Source: Salinihabitans flavidus (GTDB lineage Bacteria; Pseudomonadota; Alphaproteobacteria; Rhodobacterales; Rhodobacteraceae). From it: a stretch of DNA of 56,618 nt. Shown here piece by piece: positions 7,580 to 15,991 of this stretch (its first letter is position 1; every line of letters begins with the position of its first letter). The notes below the pieces were generated by a model. The model ran no database searches. It was given only the letters and a program-made list of their open reading frames with translations, and was not told the DNA's origin. The translations under genes and the position numbers were made by a program. The stretch covers positions 1 through 56,618 of the forward strand of contig NZ_FODS01000021.1 in the NCBI RefSeq assembly GCF_900110425.1. The letters are read 5' to 3'.

Positions 7580-8454
7580 GCCGCTGCATCCTTCCAGTTC
7601 AATCCCGCGGCCTCGGCCAGAATGCGCCGGGTGATCGCGCGCACCACCTGCCGCCGAAACGCCTCTTCGCCCCGTCCATCCGAAATCGGGTCTATATCCT
7701 CGGCCACCATCGCCGCCGCCTCTGCGGCCACATCGAGGGTGATCGCGCGCGCCGTCAGGAAATCCTCGGCCCGCGTCATGCTCTGCGCCACCGGGACCGC
7801 CGCGCCGATCACCAGCCGCACATCCTCGGGCACCCCGTTCACGTCCCGAAATGTAAGCGCGACATTGGCCACCGGCCTGTGCTCGGCAGGCGTGCGCAGA
7901 TGCCGGCGATAGAGACCCGTCCTATCGGGCCGTGGCGGCGGCAGCGTGATATGCGTCAGGATCTCCCCCGGCTCAAGCGCGGTGGTGAAGAAATCCACAA
8001 CGAACTCGCGCATGGGCAGGCGCCGCTCCCCGCCGGGCCCCGCAATCGTGACCTCGGCATCCATCGCGATAAGACAGGATGGCGGATCGGTCGCCGGATC
8101 GGCGTAGCACAGGTTGCCGCCAATCGTGCCCTGATTGCGCACCTGCGGATTGGCCAGCCCCCCCGCCATGCCCGCGAGCATGGGATAATGCGCCTGCACA
8201 TCCGGCGCGCGTGCGACATCCGAATGACGCGCCAGCGCCCCGATGCGCAGCCCCTCCGCCGGGTTGAAGGTGATCTCCCGCAGCTCGTCCAGCTTTCCCA
8301 ATGATACGACGAACCCCGGCGACAGCATCCGCTGCCGCATCGCCAGAAGAAGCGCCGTTCCGCCGGCGTAGACGCAGGCGTCGTCCTCGTATTCGGACAT
8401 CATCGCAAGCGCCTCCGTCAGCGTCTGCGGCTCTAGAAACTCGAACTCACGCAT
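7576..8454 (-). CDS. Molybdenum hydroxylase medium subunit, FAD-binding
   Basis: A 292-residue FAD subunit from the ATG at 8454 (MREFEFLEPQTLTEAL). The FAD-binding motifs are VYAGGTALLLAMRQRM (about residues 26-41) and NQGTIGGNLCYADPATDPP in the middle. The C-terminal CO-dehydrogenase-flavoprotein domain follows. The start codon sits inside the last codons of the large-subunit gene (8-bp overlap), giving the order large-medium-small. It hands electrons on to a quinone or other acceptor that the sequence does not reveal. Confidence 0.94.
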   Translation of the reverse strand: MREFEFLEPQTLTEALAMMSEYEDDACVYAGGTALLLAMRQRMLSPGFVVSLGKLDELREITFNPAEGLRIGALARHSDVARAPDVQAHYPMLAGMAGGLANPQVRNQGTIGGNLCYADPATDPPSCLIAMDAEVTIAGPGGERRLPMREFVVDFFTTALEPGEILTHITLPPPRPDRTGLYRRHLRTPAEHRPVANVALTFRDVNGVPEDVRLVIGAAVPVAQSMTRAEDFLTARAITLDVAAEAAAMVAEDIDPISDGRGEEAFRRQVVRAITRRILAEAAGLNWKDAAA

Positions 8455-10729
8455 GCTGCGACTCCTCTTTGGCGGCCAGCCCCGCCAGTATCTTTTCGGG
8501 CGTGATAGGCAGATCGGTGATCCGAACGCCGATGGCATCGAACACCGCATTGGCAATCGCCGGCGCGCCGGGAAGGATCGCGGTCTCACTCGCACCCTTC
8601 GCCCCAAGCGGCCCGTTGGGGTCGTTCGATTCCACGATACCGCTCTGGATCGTCGGCACGGATTCGGCGGTCGGCATGGTATAATCGGCAAGGTTGCCGT
8701 TCATAACCCGCCCGTCCTCGAATTGCAGATGCTCATAAAGCGTCCACCCGATCGACTGCACCGCGGCGCCGTTGGACTGGCCGTGCACCGCCAGCGGGTT
8801 GATCGCCTTGCCGCAATCGTCCGACAGATAGGTGTCGACAACGCGGACCTGCCCGGTTTCGGTATCCACCTCCACCTCGACCGCCTGCGCGGCAAAGGAA
8901 TAGGCCGGCGCGATGTTGCCGTAGTGATCCTTGTCCATCATCACGGTTTGCGGGTCGTGCGTCGCGCGGACAAGGATGCCTTCGCCGCCACGCCGAAAGA
9001 TGTGATACCGGCAGATTTCAGGCAGCGGCGCGAACAGGTTGCCGTTCTTGTTCGATTGCACGACGCCATCAACGATGCTCAGTTCGTCGGCGTCGCAGCC
9101 AAGCTTTTCCGCCGCCGCCTCAAGGATCTGCCCCTGCGCCTGCCGCGCCGCCTTCAGCATGGCATGACCGGCGTTGACCGTCACCCGCGATGCGATGGAC
9201 CCAAGGCAATAGGGCGCGCTGTCGGTATCAGGCGCCTGCACCGTGACATGCGAGAGCGGAATCCCAAGCTCCTGCGCGCAGATCTGGCTCAACATGGTGT
9301 TGGCCCCCTGCCCCATGTCCGATTCCGCGGTCAGGATCACCGCCCGTCCGTCCTCGTTGACTTTCAAAACGACGGTCGATCCGTCCCAGTTGCCCATGGT
9401 GCGGTTGCCGCTGACATGCATGACCGCCGCCATGCCGACACCGCGCCGCAACACGCCCGTGCCCTTCGGCCGCGCGCGTTTTTCGTCCCAGCCGATGGCC
9501 GCCTGCACCTGATCGAGACACTCGGGCAATCCGCAGCTGCCGATGTTCCAGCCATGAACGCTCACGTCCCCGGTGCGGATCGCGTTCTTGCGGTGCAACT
9601 CGATGGCGTCCATGCCAAGCATATCGGCCATGACCGCCATATGACTGTTGAGCGCAAAGGACATCTGCGTGCCGCCGAAACCGCGAAACGCGCCCCTCGG
9701 CATCGTGTGGGTATAGACAAGCTGCGCCTTGGTGCGGACGTTCTCGATGCGCTGCATGTTGTCGCTGCGCATCGCGGTCACAAGCATCACCTCTGGCGCA
9801 AGCCCGGCATAGGCGCCGCAATCTGCAAGCACCTGAACATCCTTGGCCACGATCCGCCCGTCGCGCATCATCCCCATCTTGAGGTGAATGCGCGTCGGCA
9901 CGCTGAAACATCCCGATTGAATATCATCCAGCCGGCTCAGTCCGACACGCACCGGCCGATCCACCACCGTCGCCAGAAACGCCGCGATCACGCTGCTGCG
10001 CTCTTCCACGATCTTCGCACCAAAGCCCCCGCCGACAGTCGCCTGTATCACCCGGATCGTGGACACCGGACGATCCAGCGCCTCGGCCAGACGCTGCCGC
10101 GCCAGAAAGACCGACTGCGTCGAGGTCCACACCGTCAGCTTGCCGGTGCCATCGGTCGCGGCCACCGTGGCCATCGGCTCCATGTAACCGGGATACTGCG
10201 AATGGGTGCGATAGGTCGCCTCGTGCACGATGTCGGCCCCGGCGAACCCGGCCTCCACATCACCGCGAGAGATATTGATTTCATCGGCAAGATTGCCCTC
10301 GGCATGGACCTTGGGCGCCCCGCCATCGAGTGCCCCCTCCGGATCGAGAAGCGCGCCCGCCTCTTCATACTCCACCACGATCAGGTCAAGCGCCTCCTGC
10401 GCGACCGCCTCGCTCACCGCGACGACCGCGGCCACCTCTTCACCCGCAAAGCGCACCAGCCCCCGCGCCAGAACATGTTGCTGCTTGTGCGCGACGCCCC
10501 ATGCGCGCTCGGGCACATCGGCCCCGGTAACGACCGCCTTCACACCCGGCAGCGCCTCTGCCGCCGAGGTATCGATCGACCGGATCACGGCGTGGGAATA
10601 CGGGCTACGCAGCAACTTGGCGTGCAGCATCCCGGCAACCTTCACGTCCCCGGAATAGATCGCGCGCCCAAGCGTCTTTTCCTGGGCCGAGACCTGCGGC
10701 AACGGCTCTCCCACAATTGCTGACGTCAT
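8447..10729 (-). CDS. Molybdenum hydroxylase large subunit, xanthine dehydrogenase family
   Basis: A 760-residue molybdopterin-binding subunit. The ATG at 10729 is preceded by a strong AAGGGGGG site. Motifs: VGGGFGAK for the cofactor (about 233-240), active-site loop GAFRGFGGTQ (346-355), and the catalytic glutamate in GAKGASE (Glu about 715). Form I CO dehydrogenases carry AYxCSFR and form II AYRGAGR at this loop. GAFRGFG instead matches xanthine dehydrogenase, 4-hydroxybenzoyl-CoA reductase and related N-heterocycle hydroxylases. The enzyme should hydroxylate or dehydroxylate a heteroaromatic or aromatic substrate in the cytoplasm. The specific substrate is unknown. First gene of the leftward unit, probably under the MarR protein encoded opposite. 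Confidence 0.92.
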   Translation of the reverse strand: MTSAIVGEPLPQVSAQEKTLGRAIYSGDVKVAGMLHAKLLRSPYSHAVIRSIDTSAAEALPGVKAVVTGADVPERAWGVAHKQQHVLARGLVRFAGEEVAAVVAVSEAVAQEALDLIVVEYEEAGALLDPEGALDGGAPKVHAEGNLADEINISRGDVEAGFAGADIVHEATYRTHSQYPGYMEPMATVAATDGTGKLTVWTSTQSVFLARQRLAEALDRPVSTIRVIQATVGGGFGAKIVEERSSVIAAFLATVVDRPVRVGLSRLDDIQSGCFSVPTRIHLKMGMMRDGRIVAKDVQVLADCGAYAGLAPEVMLVTAMRSDNMQRIENVRTKAQLVYTHTMPRGAFRGFGGTQMSFALNSHMAVMADMLGMDAIELHRKNAIRTGDVSVHGWNIGSCGLPECLDQVQAAIGWDEKRARPKGTGVLRRGVGMAAVMHVSGNRTMGNWDGSTVVLKVNEDGRAVILTAESDMGQGANTMLSQICAQELGIPLSHVTVQAPDTDSAPYCLGSIASRVTVNAGHAMLKAARQAQGQILEAAAEKLGCDADELSIVDGVVQSNKNGNLFAPLPEICRYHIFRRGGEGILVRATHDPQTVMMDKDHYGNIAPAYSFAAQAVEVEVDTETGQVRVVDTYLSDDCGKAINPLAVHGQSNGAAVQSIGWTLYEHLQFEDGRVMNGNLADYTMPTAESVPTIQSGIVESNDPNGPLGAKGASETAILPGAPAIANAVFDAIGVRITDLPITPEKILAGLAAKEESQHA

Positions 10730-10807
10730 TCGTCCCCCCTTGCACCCCGGCACGATCGCCGGTCAGAGCGCCCGGCCTTCCGGGTCATCCTCCGACACTT
10801 GTATTTT

Positions 10808-10821
10808 GTTGATTGATCAAC
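10808..10821. promoter_or_regulatory. MarR-type operator candidate, copy 1
   Basis: GTTGATTGATCAAC, with arms GTTGAT and ATCAAC around a 2-bp centre, lies 78 bp upstream of the hydroxylase large-subunit ATG. The following bases give TTGACA (10822-10827) on the plus strand, a possible -35 box towards the MarR gene. The outer pattern GTTGA-N4-TCAAC is shared with copy 2. Repressor binding is inferred from symmetry, duplication and place. Confidence 0.65.
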
Positions 10822-10845
10822 TTGACAGGATGCTGCCCGACATTA

Positions 10846-10859
10846 GTTGATGGGTCAAC
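10846..10859. promoter_or_regulatory. MarR-type operator candidate, copy 2
   Basis: GTTGATGGGTCAAC, with arms GTTGA and TCAAC, repeats copy 1 with a centre-to-centre distance of 38 bp. Both lie in the 236-bp gap between the divergent hydroxylase unit and the MarR gene, so one protein could control both directions. The rest of the gap holds a T-run (10862-10870) and AT-rich sequence near 10935-10950, but no clear promoter pair. Confidence 0.65.
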
Positions 10860-10965
10860 ATCTTTTTTTTCCGCGCGGAAGATCATAGGGTTGACGCTGA
10901 TTCGCGACTCCTGCTCCTTCGGGCTGGTCGCCATTTGATTATAAATTAGCGAAAGAGCCGGGCGC

Positions 10966-11457
10966 GTGGATAAACAGGACAACCAATCGACATGTCCCTG
11001 GACGGATCTCGACCCAAGCGGCGAAGGGCTCGTGGTCCATGATTTCCTGACAACGCGGCTCAGCGCCTTGATGAGCGCCCTGCGCCGGCAACTGACCATG
11101 CCCTATGCCAGCGAATTCGACCTTTCGGTGTCCGAATGGCGCATCCTGTCGCTGGTCGCGCATGCCGGCACGCTACCGTTCAGCAAACTCGTGGTGCAGT
11201 CCACGTCGGACAAGGCTCTGGTCAGCCGCACCATCCGTCTCTTGCAGAACCGCAACCTGATCGAGATCGGACCGGAAAGCGAAAGCACCAGAAAGCGCAT
11301 CGCCTGCTCGATCACGCCCGAGGGGCAGGCGCTTTATGACAAGGTTATCGTGATCGCCCGGCGGCGCCAGGCCGAAATCATCTGCTCGCTGACCCGCGAG
11401 GAACGCGAAACCCTGTTCACGGCGGTGACCAAGCTGCAACGCGTTCTGGAAGAGTGA
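10966..11457 (+). CDS. MarR-family transcriptional regulator
   Basis: A 163-residue winged-helix regulator from the GTG at 10966. The DNA-binding region covers about residues 55-120: LSVSEWRILSLVAHAGTLPFSKL, then the recognition helix DKALVSRTIRLLQNRNLIEI, then the wing SESTRKRIACSITPEG. Terminal helices for dimerisation are present. MarR proteins commonly repress a divergent catabolic operon until an aromatic ligand binds. Divergence from the hydroxylase/Liv unit with paired palindromes in between fits this. The start is not certain because only a modest GAAAGAG-like site precedes the GTG. Confidence 0.88.
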   Translation: MDKQDNQSTCPWTDLDPSGEGLVVHDFLTTRLSALMSALRRQLTMPYASEFDLSVSEWRILSLVAHAGTLPFSKLVVQSTSDKALVSRTIRLLQNRNLIEIGPESESTRKRIACSITPEGQALYDKVIVIARRRQAEIICSLTREERETLFTAVTKLQRVLEE

Positions 11458-11507
11458 ACCGGACCGGCACTTTCGAACCAATCGTTCATCCGAATGTCTG
11501 ATTTCAG

Positions 11508-11583
11508 TGGTGAGCCGTGCAGGATTCGAACCTGCGACCCACTGATTAAAAGTCAGTTGCTCTACCAACTGAGCTAACGGCCC
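11508..11583 (-). tRNA. tRNA-Lys (anticodon TTT)
   Basis: A full cloverleaf of 76 nt on the minus strand, with CCA encoded at 11510-11508. The acceptor arms GGGCCGT and ACGGCTC pair with one G-T. The D-arm is GCTCAGTTGGTAGAGC, the anticodon loop CTTTTAA gives anticodon TTT, and the T-loop TTCGAAT is standard. It lies between the MarR gene and dapF. Confidence 0.97.
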
Positions 11584-11679
11584 ACTGTGGCGCAGCTTCT
11601 ATGAACACTCAGGCCGGGGGTCAAGCCCGAAATCACGGAAACAACGCGGCCTCTGGATAAAGCGCCGCACCGGCGTTAT

Positions 11680-12522
11680 ATGCCCGCCATGAGCGCGCCA
11701 GACACCTCCCCCCTGCCCTTCGAGAAGATGCACGGGCTCGGCAACGATTTCGTCGTTGTCGATGCCCGTATGCGTCCCTTCGCGCTCACAACCGCACAGA
11801 TCTCCGCCATCGCGGACCGGCATCGCGGCGTCGGCTTCGATCAGCTCGCGGTAATCACCGACGGGGCGCATGACGCGCATCTGACCTTCTACAATGCCGA
11901 TGGCTCCGCCTCCGCCGCCTGCGGCAATGCCACCCGCTGCATCGCCCGGCACCTGATGACCGAGACAGGTAAGACCGCCCTCACCCTCACGACCGCGCGC
12001 GGTACGCTTCAGGCATGCGATGCGGGCGGCGGCCTTACATCCGTTAACATGGGGCAGCCGCAACTTGACTGGGACGAGATCCCGCTCGCCCGCGCGATGG
12101 ACACGCTGGAGCTACCCATCGACGGCGCGCCCACCGCCACCGGCATGGGCAACCCGCATTGCACCTTCTTCGTCGAGGATGCCGAGGCGGCGGACCTTGC
12201 CGCCATCGGCGCGGCGCATGAGCGTCACCCGCTCTTTCCCGAACGCACCAACGTGCAGATCGCCAGCCTCATCGCCCCCGATCATCTGCGCATGCGGGTG
12301 TGGGAACGCGGCGTCGGCGTGACGCTGGCCTCGGGCTCATCCTCTTGCGCCGCCGCCGTGGCCGCAGTCCGGCGCGGTCTGACCGGGCGGCGCGTCACGA
12401 TCGACCTTGACGGCGGGCGCATCGCGGTGGACTGGCGCGACGATGGCGTGTGGATGACAGGCCCGACCGCGCATGTCTTTTCCGGCACGCTGACCCCCGA
12501 TTTCCTGAAGGCCGCGCAATGA
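11680..12522 (+). CDS. dapF: Diaminopimelate epimerase DapF (second active-site Cys position is Ser)
   Basis: A 280-residue enzyme that interconverts LL- and meso-diaminopimelate for lysine and peptidoglycan synthesis. MHGLGNDF (17-24), the substrate-binding [12 protein letters not shown] with active Cys81, GMGNPH (155-160), and the ERGVGVTLA segment (209-217) all fit. The canonical second motif is ACGSGAC or ACGTGAC. Here it reads ASGSSSC, so the usual catalytic Cys is Ser218 and the next Cys is residue 223. The start may be the ATG at 11680 or at 11689 (MSAPDTS). mtaB follows with a 4-bp overlap. Confidence 0.88.
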   Translation: MPAMSAPDTSPLPFEKMHGLGNDFVVVDARMRPFALTTAQISAIADRHRGVGFDQLAVITDGAHDAHLTFYNADGSASAACGNATRCIARHLMTETGKTALTLTTARGTLQACDAGGGLTSVNMGQPQLDWDEIPLARAMDTLELPIDGAPTATGMGNPHCTFFVEDAEAADLAAIGAAHERHPLFPERTNVQIASLIAPDHLRMRVWERGVGVTLASGSSSCAAAVAAVRRGLTGRRVTIDLDGGRIAVDWRDDGVWMTGPTAHVFSGTLTPDFLKAAQ

Positions 12523-13775
12523 CCAACCCGCCGAAATTCACCACGCTGGGCTGCCGTCTCAACGCCTATGAGACCGAGGCGATGAAGGATCTGGCCGCGC
12601 GGGCCGGGCTTTCGGACGCCGTGGTGGTCAACACCTGCGCCGTGACCGCAGAGGCCGTGCGCAAGGCCCGGCAGGAGATTCGCAAACTACGCCGCGACAA
12701 CCCCGAGGCCCGCATCATCGTCACCGGCTGCGCCGCGCAGACAGAGCCGGAGACCTTTGCCGCGATGGCGGAGGTCGATACCGTCATCGGCAATACCGAA
12801 AAGATGCAGCCCGCCACATGGGCCGGCATGGCCGCCGATTTCATCGGCGAGACGGAAAAGGTCATGGTCGATGACATCATGTCCGTGACCGAAACCGCCG
12901 GCCACCTGATCGACGGGTTCGGCACCCGAAGCCGCGCCTACGTGCAGGTGCAGAACGGCTGCGATCACCGCTGCACCTTCTGCATCATCCCCTTCGGGCG
13001 GGGCAATTCGCGGTCGGTCCCGGCGGGCGTCGTCGTCGATCAGATCAAGCGGCTGGTGGACAAGGGCTTCAACGAGGTCGTGCTCACAGGGGTGGACCTG
13101 ACAAGCTGGGGCGCCGATCTGCCGATGCGGCCGCGGCTTGGCGATCTGGTGCTGCGCATCCTGAAACTGGTCCCCGACCTGCCGCGCCTGCGCATCAGCA
13201 GCATCGACAGCATAGAGGCCGACGAGGCCCTGATGCAGGCCATCGCGACAGAGCCGCGCCTGATGCCGCACCTGCATCTGTCGCTTCAGGCCGGCGATGA
13301 CATGATCCTCAAGCGGATGAAGCGCCGGCACCTGCGCGACGACGCGATCCGCTTCTGCGAAGAGGCGCGCCGCCTGCGCCCCGACATGACCTATGGCGCC
13401 GACATCATCGCAGGCTTTCCCACCGAGACGGAAGAGATGTTCGCGAACTCCCTGCGGCTGATCGCGGAGTGCGATCTCACGTGGCTGCATGTCTTCCCCT
13501 ATTCGCCCCGTCCCGGCACCCCCGCCGCGCGGATGCCGCAGGTCGATGGCAAGGCGGTCAAGTCCCGCGCCGCCCGCCTGCGCGCCGAAGGCGAGGCGCA
13601 GGTGGCCCGTCACCTCGCCGCGCAGCTTGGCCGGACGCACAGCGTTCTGATGGAAAATCCGCATATGGGCCGGACAGAGCAATTCACCGAGGTGCATTTT
13701 GCCGACCCGCGAACCGAGGGCGCAATCACCGCCGCCACCATCACCGGCATCGACGGCCAGCAGCTCACCGTCTGA
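12519..13775 (+). CDS. mtaB: tRNA t6A37 methylthiotransferase MtaB
   Basis: A 418-residue radical-SAM enzyme that adds a methylthio group to N6-threonylcarbamoyladenosine at tRNA position 37. The ATG at 12519 overlaps the dapF stop (ATGA). The N-terminal MTTase domain has cluster ligands Cys12 (LGCRLN), Cys40 (NTCAVT) and Cys71 (TGCAAQ). The radical-SAM cluster is Cys148, 152, 155 (CDHRCTFC). A C-terminal TRAM-like segment is present. The GCRLNAYE N-terminus and length favour MtaB over MiaB or RimO. It acts downstream of the TsaD step, and tsaD is encoded at 51063. Confidence 0.92.
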   Translation: MTNPPKFTTLGCRLNAYETEAMKDLAARAGLSDAVVVNTCAVTAEAVRKARQEIRKLRRDNPEARIIVTGCAAQTEPETFAAMAEVDTVIGNTEKMQPATWAGMAADFIGETEKVMVDDIMSVTETAGHLIDGFGTRSRAYVQVQNGCDHRCTFCIIPFGRGNSRSVPAGVVVDQIKRLVDKGFNEVVLTGVDLTSWGADLPMRPRLGDLVLRILKLVPDLPRLRISSIDSIEADEALMQAIATEPRLMPHLHLSLQAGDDMILKRMKRRHLRDDAIRFCEEARRLRPDMTYGADIIAGFPTETEEMFANSLRLIAECDLTWLHVFPYSPRPGTPAARMPQVDGKAVKSRAARLRAEGEAQVARHLAAQLGRTHSVLMENPHMGRTEQFTEVHFADPRTEGAITAATITGIDGQQLTV

Positions 13776-13845
13776 AGGGGCCATTACCGGGCGGCGCGCG
13801 CATGTCTGCGCGCCCACTTGAGCATGCGCTCAGGCCGCGCAGGCC

Positions 13846-13878
13846 CCGGGGCGCCGCCCCGGACCCCGGAGTATTTTT
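13846..13878 (+). terminator. GC hairpin with T-rich tail after mtaB
   Basis: Arms CCGGGGC (13846-13852) and GCCCCGG (13856-13862) around a 3-nt loop form a very stable stem. ACCCCGGAGTATTTTTC follows. It probably ends the dapF-mtaB transcript. The tail (GAGTATTTTTC, then GATGAAGG) resembles an intergenic repeat seen after many Rhodobacteraceae genes. That comparison is from memory. Confidence 0.6.
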
Positions 13879-13980
13879 CACATAGATGAAGGAAGGGTGA
13901 AGGCCGGCTCGCGATACGGGCTAAAGATGAACGGAATCTTTCCGGGCGCTCTGTTAACGAGGCAGGTCCGGGCCATCGGC

Positions 13981-14019
13981 ACCGACGCGATACCGACAAA
14001 ATACCGACGTTATACCGAC
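13981..14019. repeat. Four ACCGAC direct repeats spaced exactly 11 bp
   Basis: ACCGAC starts at 13981, 13992, 14003 and 14014; the last three copies read ATACCGAC. The 11-bp period is close to one DNA turn, so all copies face the same side of the helix. The period is not a multiple of three, so this is not a coding repeat. Binding-site arrays for activators or iteron-type proteins look like this. The nearest downstream gene is ade at 14183. Confidence 0.75.
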
Positions 14020-14182
14020 GTGGGTTTTTCAGCATTAACAAAGGCTTGGGCCGATTCGTGCTGTTTTGGGGAAATCCACGCAACGCGCGCCCTTTCGGTT
14101 TCAAGAACCACGGCAAACAGTTTCACGAAACCCCGTGTTGACCGACGCTTGATCACCTGAACGCCGCATGTAAACGTGGGCC

Positions 14183-15991
14183 ATGACTGACAGAAACCTG
14201 ACATCCTGGGCCGCAAGCGCCCCCCGCCTTGTCGCCGTGGCCGCCGGCCGTGAACCTGCCGATCTCGTCATCCGCAAGGGTCGCTGGGTCAATGTGCACA
14301 CCCGCGAGATTCTGGACGATCACGACATTGCCATTGCGGACGGGCGGATCGCCTATGTCGGCCCAGACGCAAGCCATTGTATTTCCCCGAAAACTCAGGT
14401 GATCGAGGCCGAAGGCCGCTACATGATCCCCGGTCTGTGCGACGCCCATATGCACATCGAATCCGGCATGCTCACACCCGCCGAGTTTGCTCGCGCTGTG
14501 ATCCCGCATGGCACCACGACGATGTTCACCGACCCCCATGAGATCGCCAACGTGCTCGGCCTTGAGGGTGTCCGGATGATGCATGACGAGGCGCTCTTGC
14601 AGCCCATCAACATCTTCACACAGATGCCGTCCTGCGCGCCATCCGCGCCCGGGCTGGAAACGACGGGCCATGAAATCACGCCCGATGACGTGGCCGAGGC
14701 GATGGCCTGGCCGGGGATCATCGGTCTCGGAGAAATGATGAATTTTCCGGGGGTTATCAATGGTGACCCCAAGATGCTGGCCGAAATTGCCGCCACGCAG
14801 GAGGCGGGTAAAACGGTCGGCGGACACTACGCCTCGCCCGATCTCGGCGCCGGCTTTCACGCCTATGTGGCGGGCGGTCCGGCCGACGATCACGAAGGCA
14901 CCTGCGAGGCCGACGCCATCGCCCGCGTCCGGCAGGGAATGCGTTCCATGATGCGACTGGGCTCTGCCTGGTATGACGTGGAAAGCCAGATCACGGCGGT
15001 GACGGAAAAGGGGCTCGACCCGCGCAACTTCATTCTTTGCACCGATGACAGCCACTCCGGAACGCTTGTCAATGACGGGCACATGAACCGGGTGGTGAGA
15101 CACGCCATTGCCTGCGGTTGCGATCCGGTTGTGGCGCTGCAAATGGCCACGCTCAACACCGCCACCCATTTCGGGCTGGAGCGGGAGTTAGGCTCCATCA
15201 CGCCGGGGCGACGGGCTGACGTGATCCTGACCTCGGATCTTGTTGCGCTGCCGATCGAGCATGTGATCTCTGGTGGGCAAGCCATTGCAATCAATGGAGA
15301 ATGCCTTGTCGATTGTCCACACTACGACTGGCCCGCCCGTGCCCGTGACACGGTGAAACTCGGACCTGACCGCCACGCGCAGGACTTTGAAATCAAGGCT
15401 CCGGGGGGCGCCGACCGCGTGACAGCGAAGGTGATCGGCGTGGTGGAAAATCAGGCGCCGACCAAGGCGCTGACGGCCGATCTGCCGGTGAGGAACGGGG
15501 TCGTGCAGATGGATATGGCCAACGGTATCTGCCAGATCGCGCTTGTGGAGCGGCATCGCGGCACAGGGGGCAGCACCAACGGGCTTGTGTCAGGCTTCGG
15601 CTATACCGGGGACATGGCCGTAGCCTCCACGGTGGCCCATGACAGCCACCACATGATTGTCGTTGGCACCAGCCATGAGGACATGGCGCGCGCCGCCAAT
15701 CGGCTTGGCGAGGTGGGCGGCGGCGTCACCGTGTTCCGTGATGGGAAAGAGATCGCGATGGTCGAACTGCCTATCGCCGGACTGATGTCGGATGCTCCCG
15801 CCACGGACGTGGCCGCCAAGGCCCAGAAGATGGTCGAGGCAATGCAAGCCTGCGGTTGCACCCTCAATAACGCCTTCATGCAGCATTCGCTTCTCGCGCT
15901 CGTCGTGATCCCGGAGTTGCGGATCTCCGATCTGGGACTTGTGGACGTCACGCGGTTTGAGTTGACCGATCTGATCCGGGAAAGCACATGA
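14183..15991 (+). CDS. ade: Adenine deaminase
   Basis: A 602-residue amidohydrolase-fold enzyme converting adenine to hypoxanthine and ammonia. The N-terminal beta-sandwich (LVIRKGRWVNVHTREI) leads to the metal motif CDAHMHIESGM with His89 and His91. GHYASPDL, TDDSHSGT and the long C-terminal domain with SHTASTVAHDSHH-like metal residues (VAHDSHHMIVVG) complete the Ade family, whose usual length is near 600. The AMP nucleosidase gene begins inside its stop (4-bp overlap), so adenine made by that enzyme would be deaminated here in a purine salvage or nitrogen-release route. Confidence 0.92.
   Translation: MTDRNLTSWAASAPRLVAVAAGREPADLVIRKGRWVNVHTREILDDHDIAIADGRIAYVGPDASHCISPKTQVIEAEGRYMIPGLCDAHMHIESGMLTPAEFARAVIPHGTTTMFTDPHEIANVLGLEGVRMMHDEALLQPINIFTQMPSCAPSAPGLETTGHEITPDDVAEAMAWPGIIGLGEMMNFPGVINGDPKMLAEIAATQEAGKTVGGHYASPDLGAGFHAYVAGGPADDHEGTCEADAIARVRQGMRSMMRLGSAWYDVESQITAVTEKGLDPRNFILCTDDSHSGTLVNDGHMNRVVRHAIACGCDPVVALQMATLNTATHFGLERELGSITPGRRADVILTSDLVALPIEHVISGGQAIAINGECLVDCPHYDWPARARDTVKLGPDRHAQDFEIKAPGGADRVTAKVIGVVENQAPTKALTADLPVRNGVVQMDMANGICQIALVERHRGTGGSTNGLVSGFGYTGDMAVASTVAHDSHHMIVVGTSHEDMARAANRLGEVGGGVTVFRDGKEIAMVELPIAGLMSDAPATDVAAKAQKMVEAMQACGCTLNNAFMQHSLLALVVIPELRISDLGLVDVTRFELTDLIREST

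Larger units (their letters stand above)
13776..14182. other. 407-bp intergenic region mtaB-ade
   Basis: No gene is seen here. It holds a GC hairpin followed by a GAGTATTTTTC...GATGAAGG tail near mtaB, and four ACCGAC direct repeats about 170 bp before ade. The rest (14025-14182) has no recognisable coding or RNA feature and is less GC-rich than its surroundings. Confidence 0.7.

Noticed and set aside
8453-10723. A 756-codon open frame on the plus strand opposite the molybdenum hydroxylase large-subunit gene
   Set aside because: It mirrors a real gene with all family motifs. High GC at third positions leaves the opposite strand free of stops. Its product is Arg/His-rich and has no known domain.
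8447-10729. Naming the large subunit carbon monoxide dehydrogenase CoxL because a CoxG-like gene is near
   Set aside because: The active-site loop is GAFRGFG, not AYxCSFR (form I) or AYRGAGR (form II).
11508-11583. tRNA-Lys and tRNA-Thr (47251-47326) as attachment sites of integrated islands bordering the two catabolic regions
   Set aside because: No integrase gene and no second copy of either tRNA 3' end were seen in the window.
12687-13817. A 376-codon minus-strand frame opposite mtaB
   Set aside because: It is antisense to a complete radical-SAM gene; its composition (Gly/His/Asp-rich, no motifs) is typical of a shadow frame.
13981-14019. The ACCGAC repeats as a small CRISPR array or plasmid iteron origin
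   Set aside because: Unit length (11 bp) is far too short for CRISPR, and no rep gene, cas gene or DnaA boxes are near.
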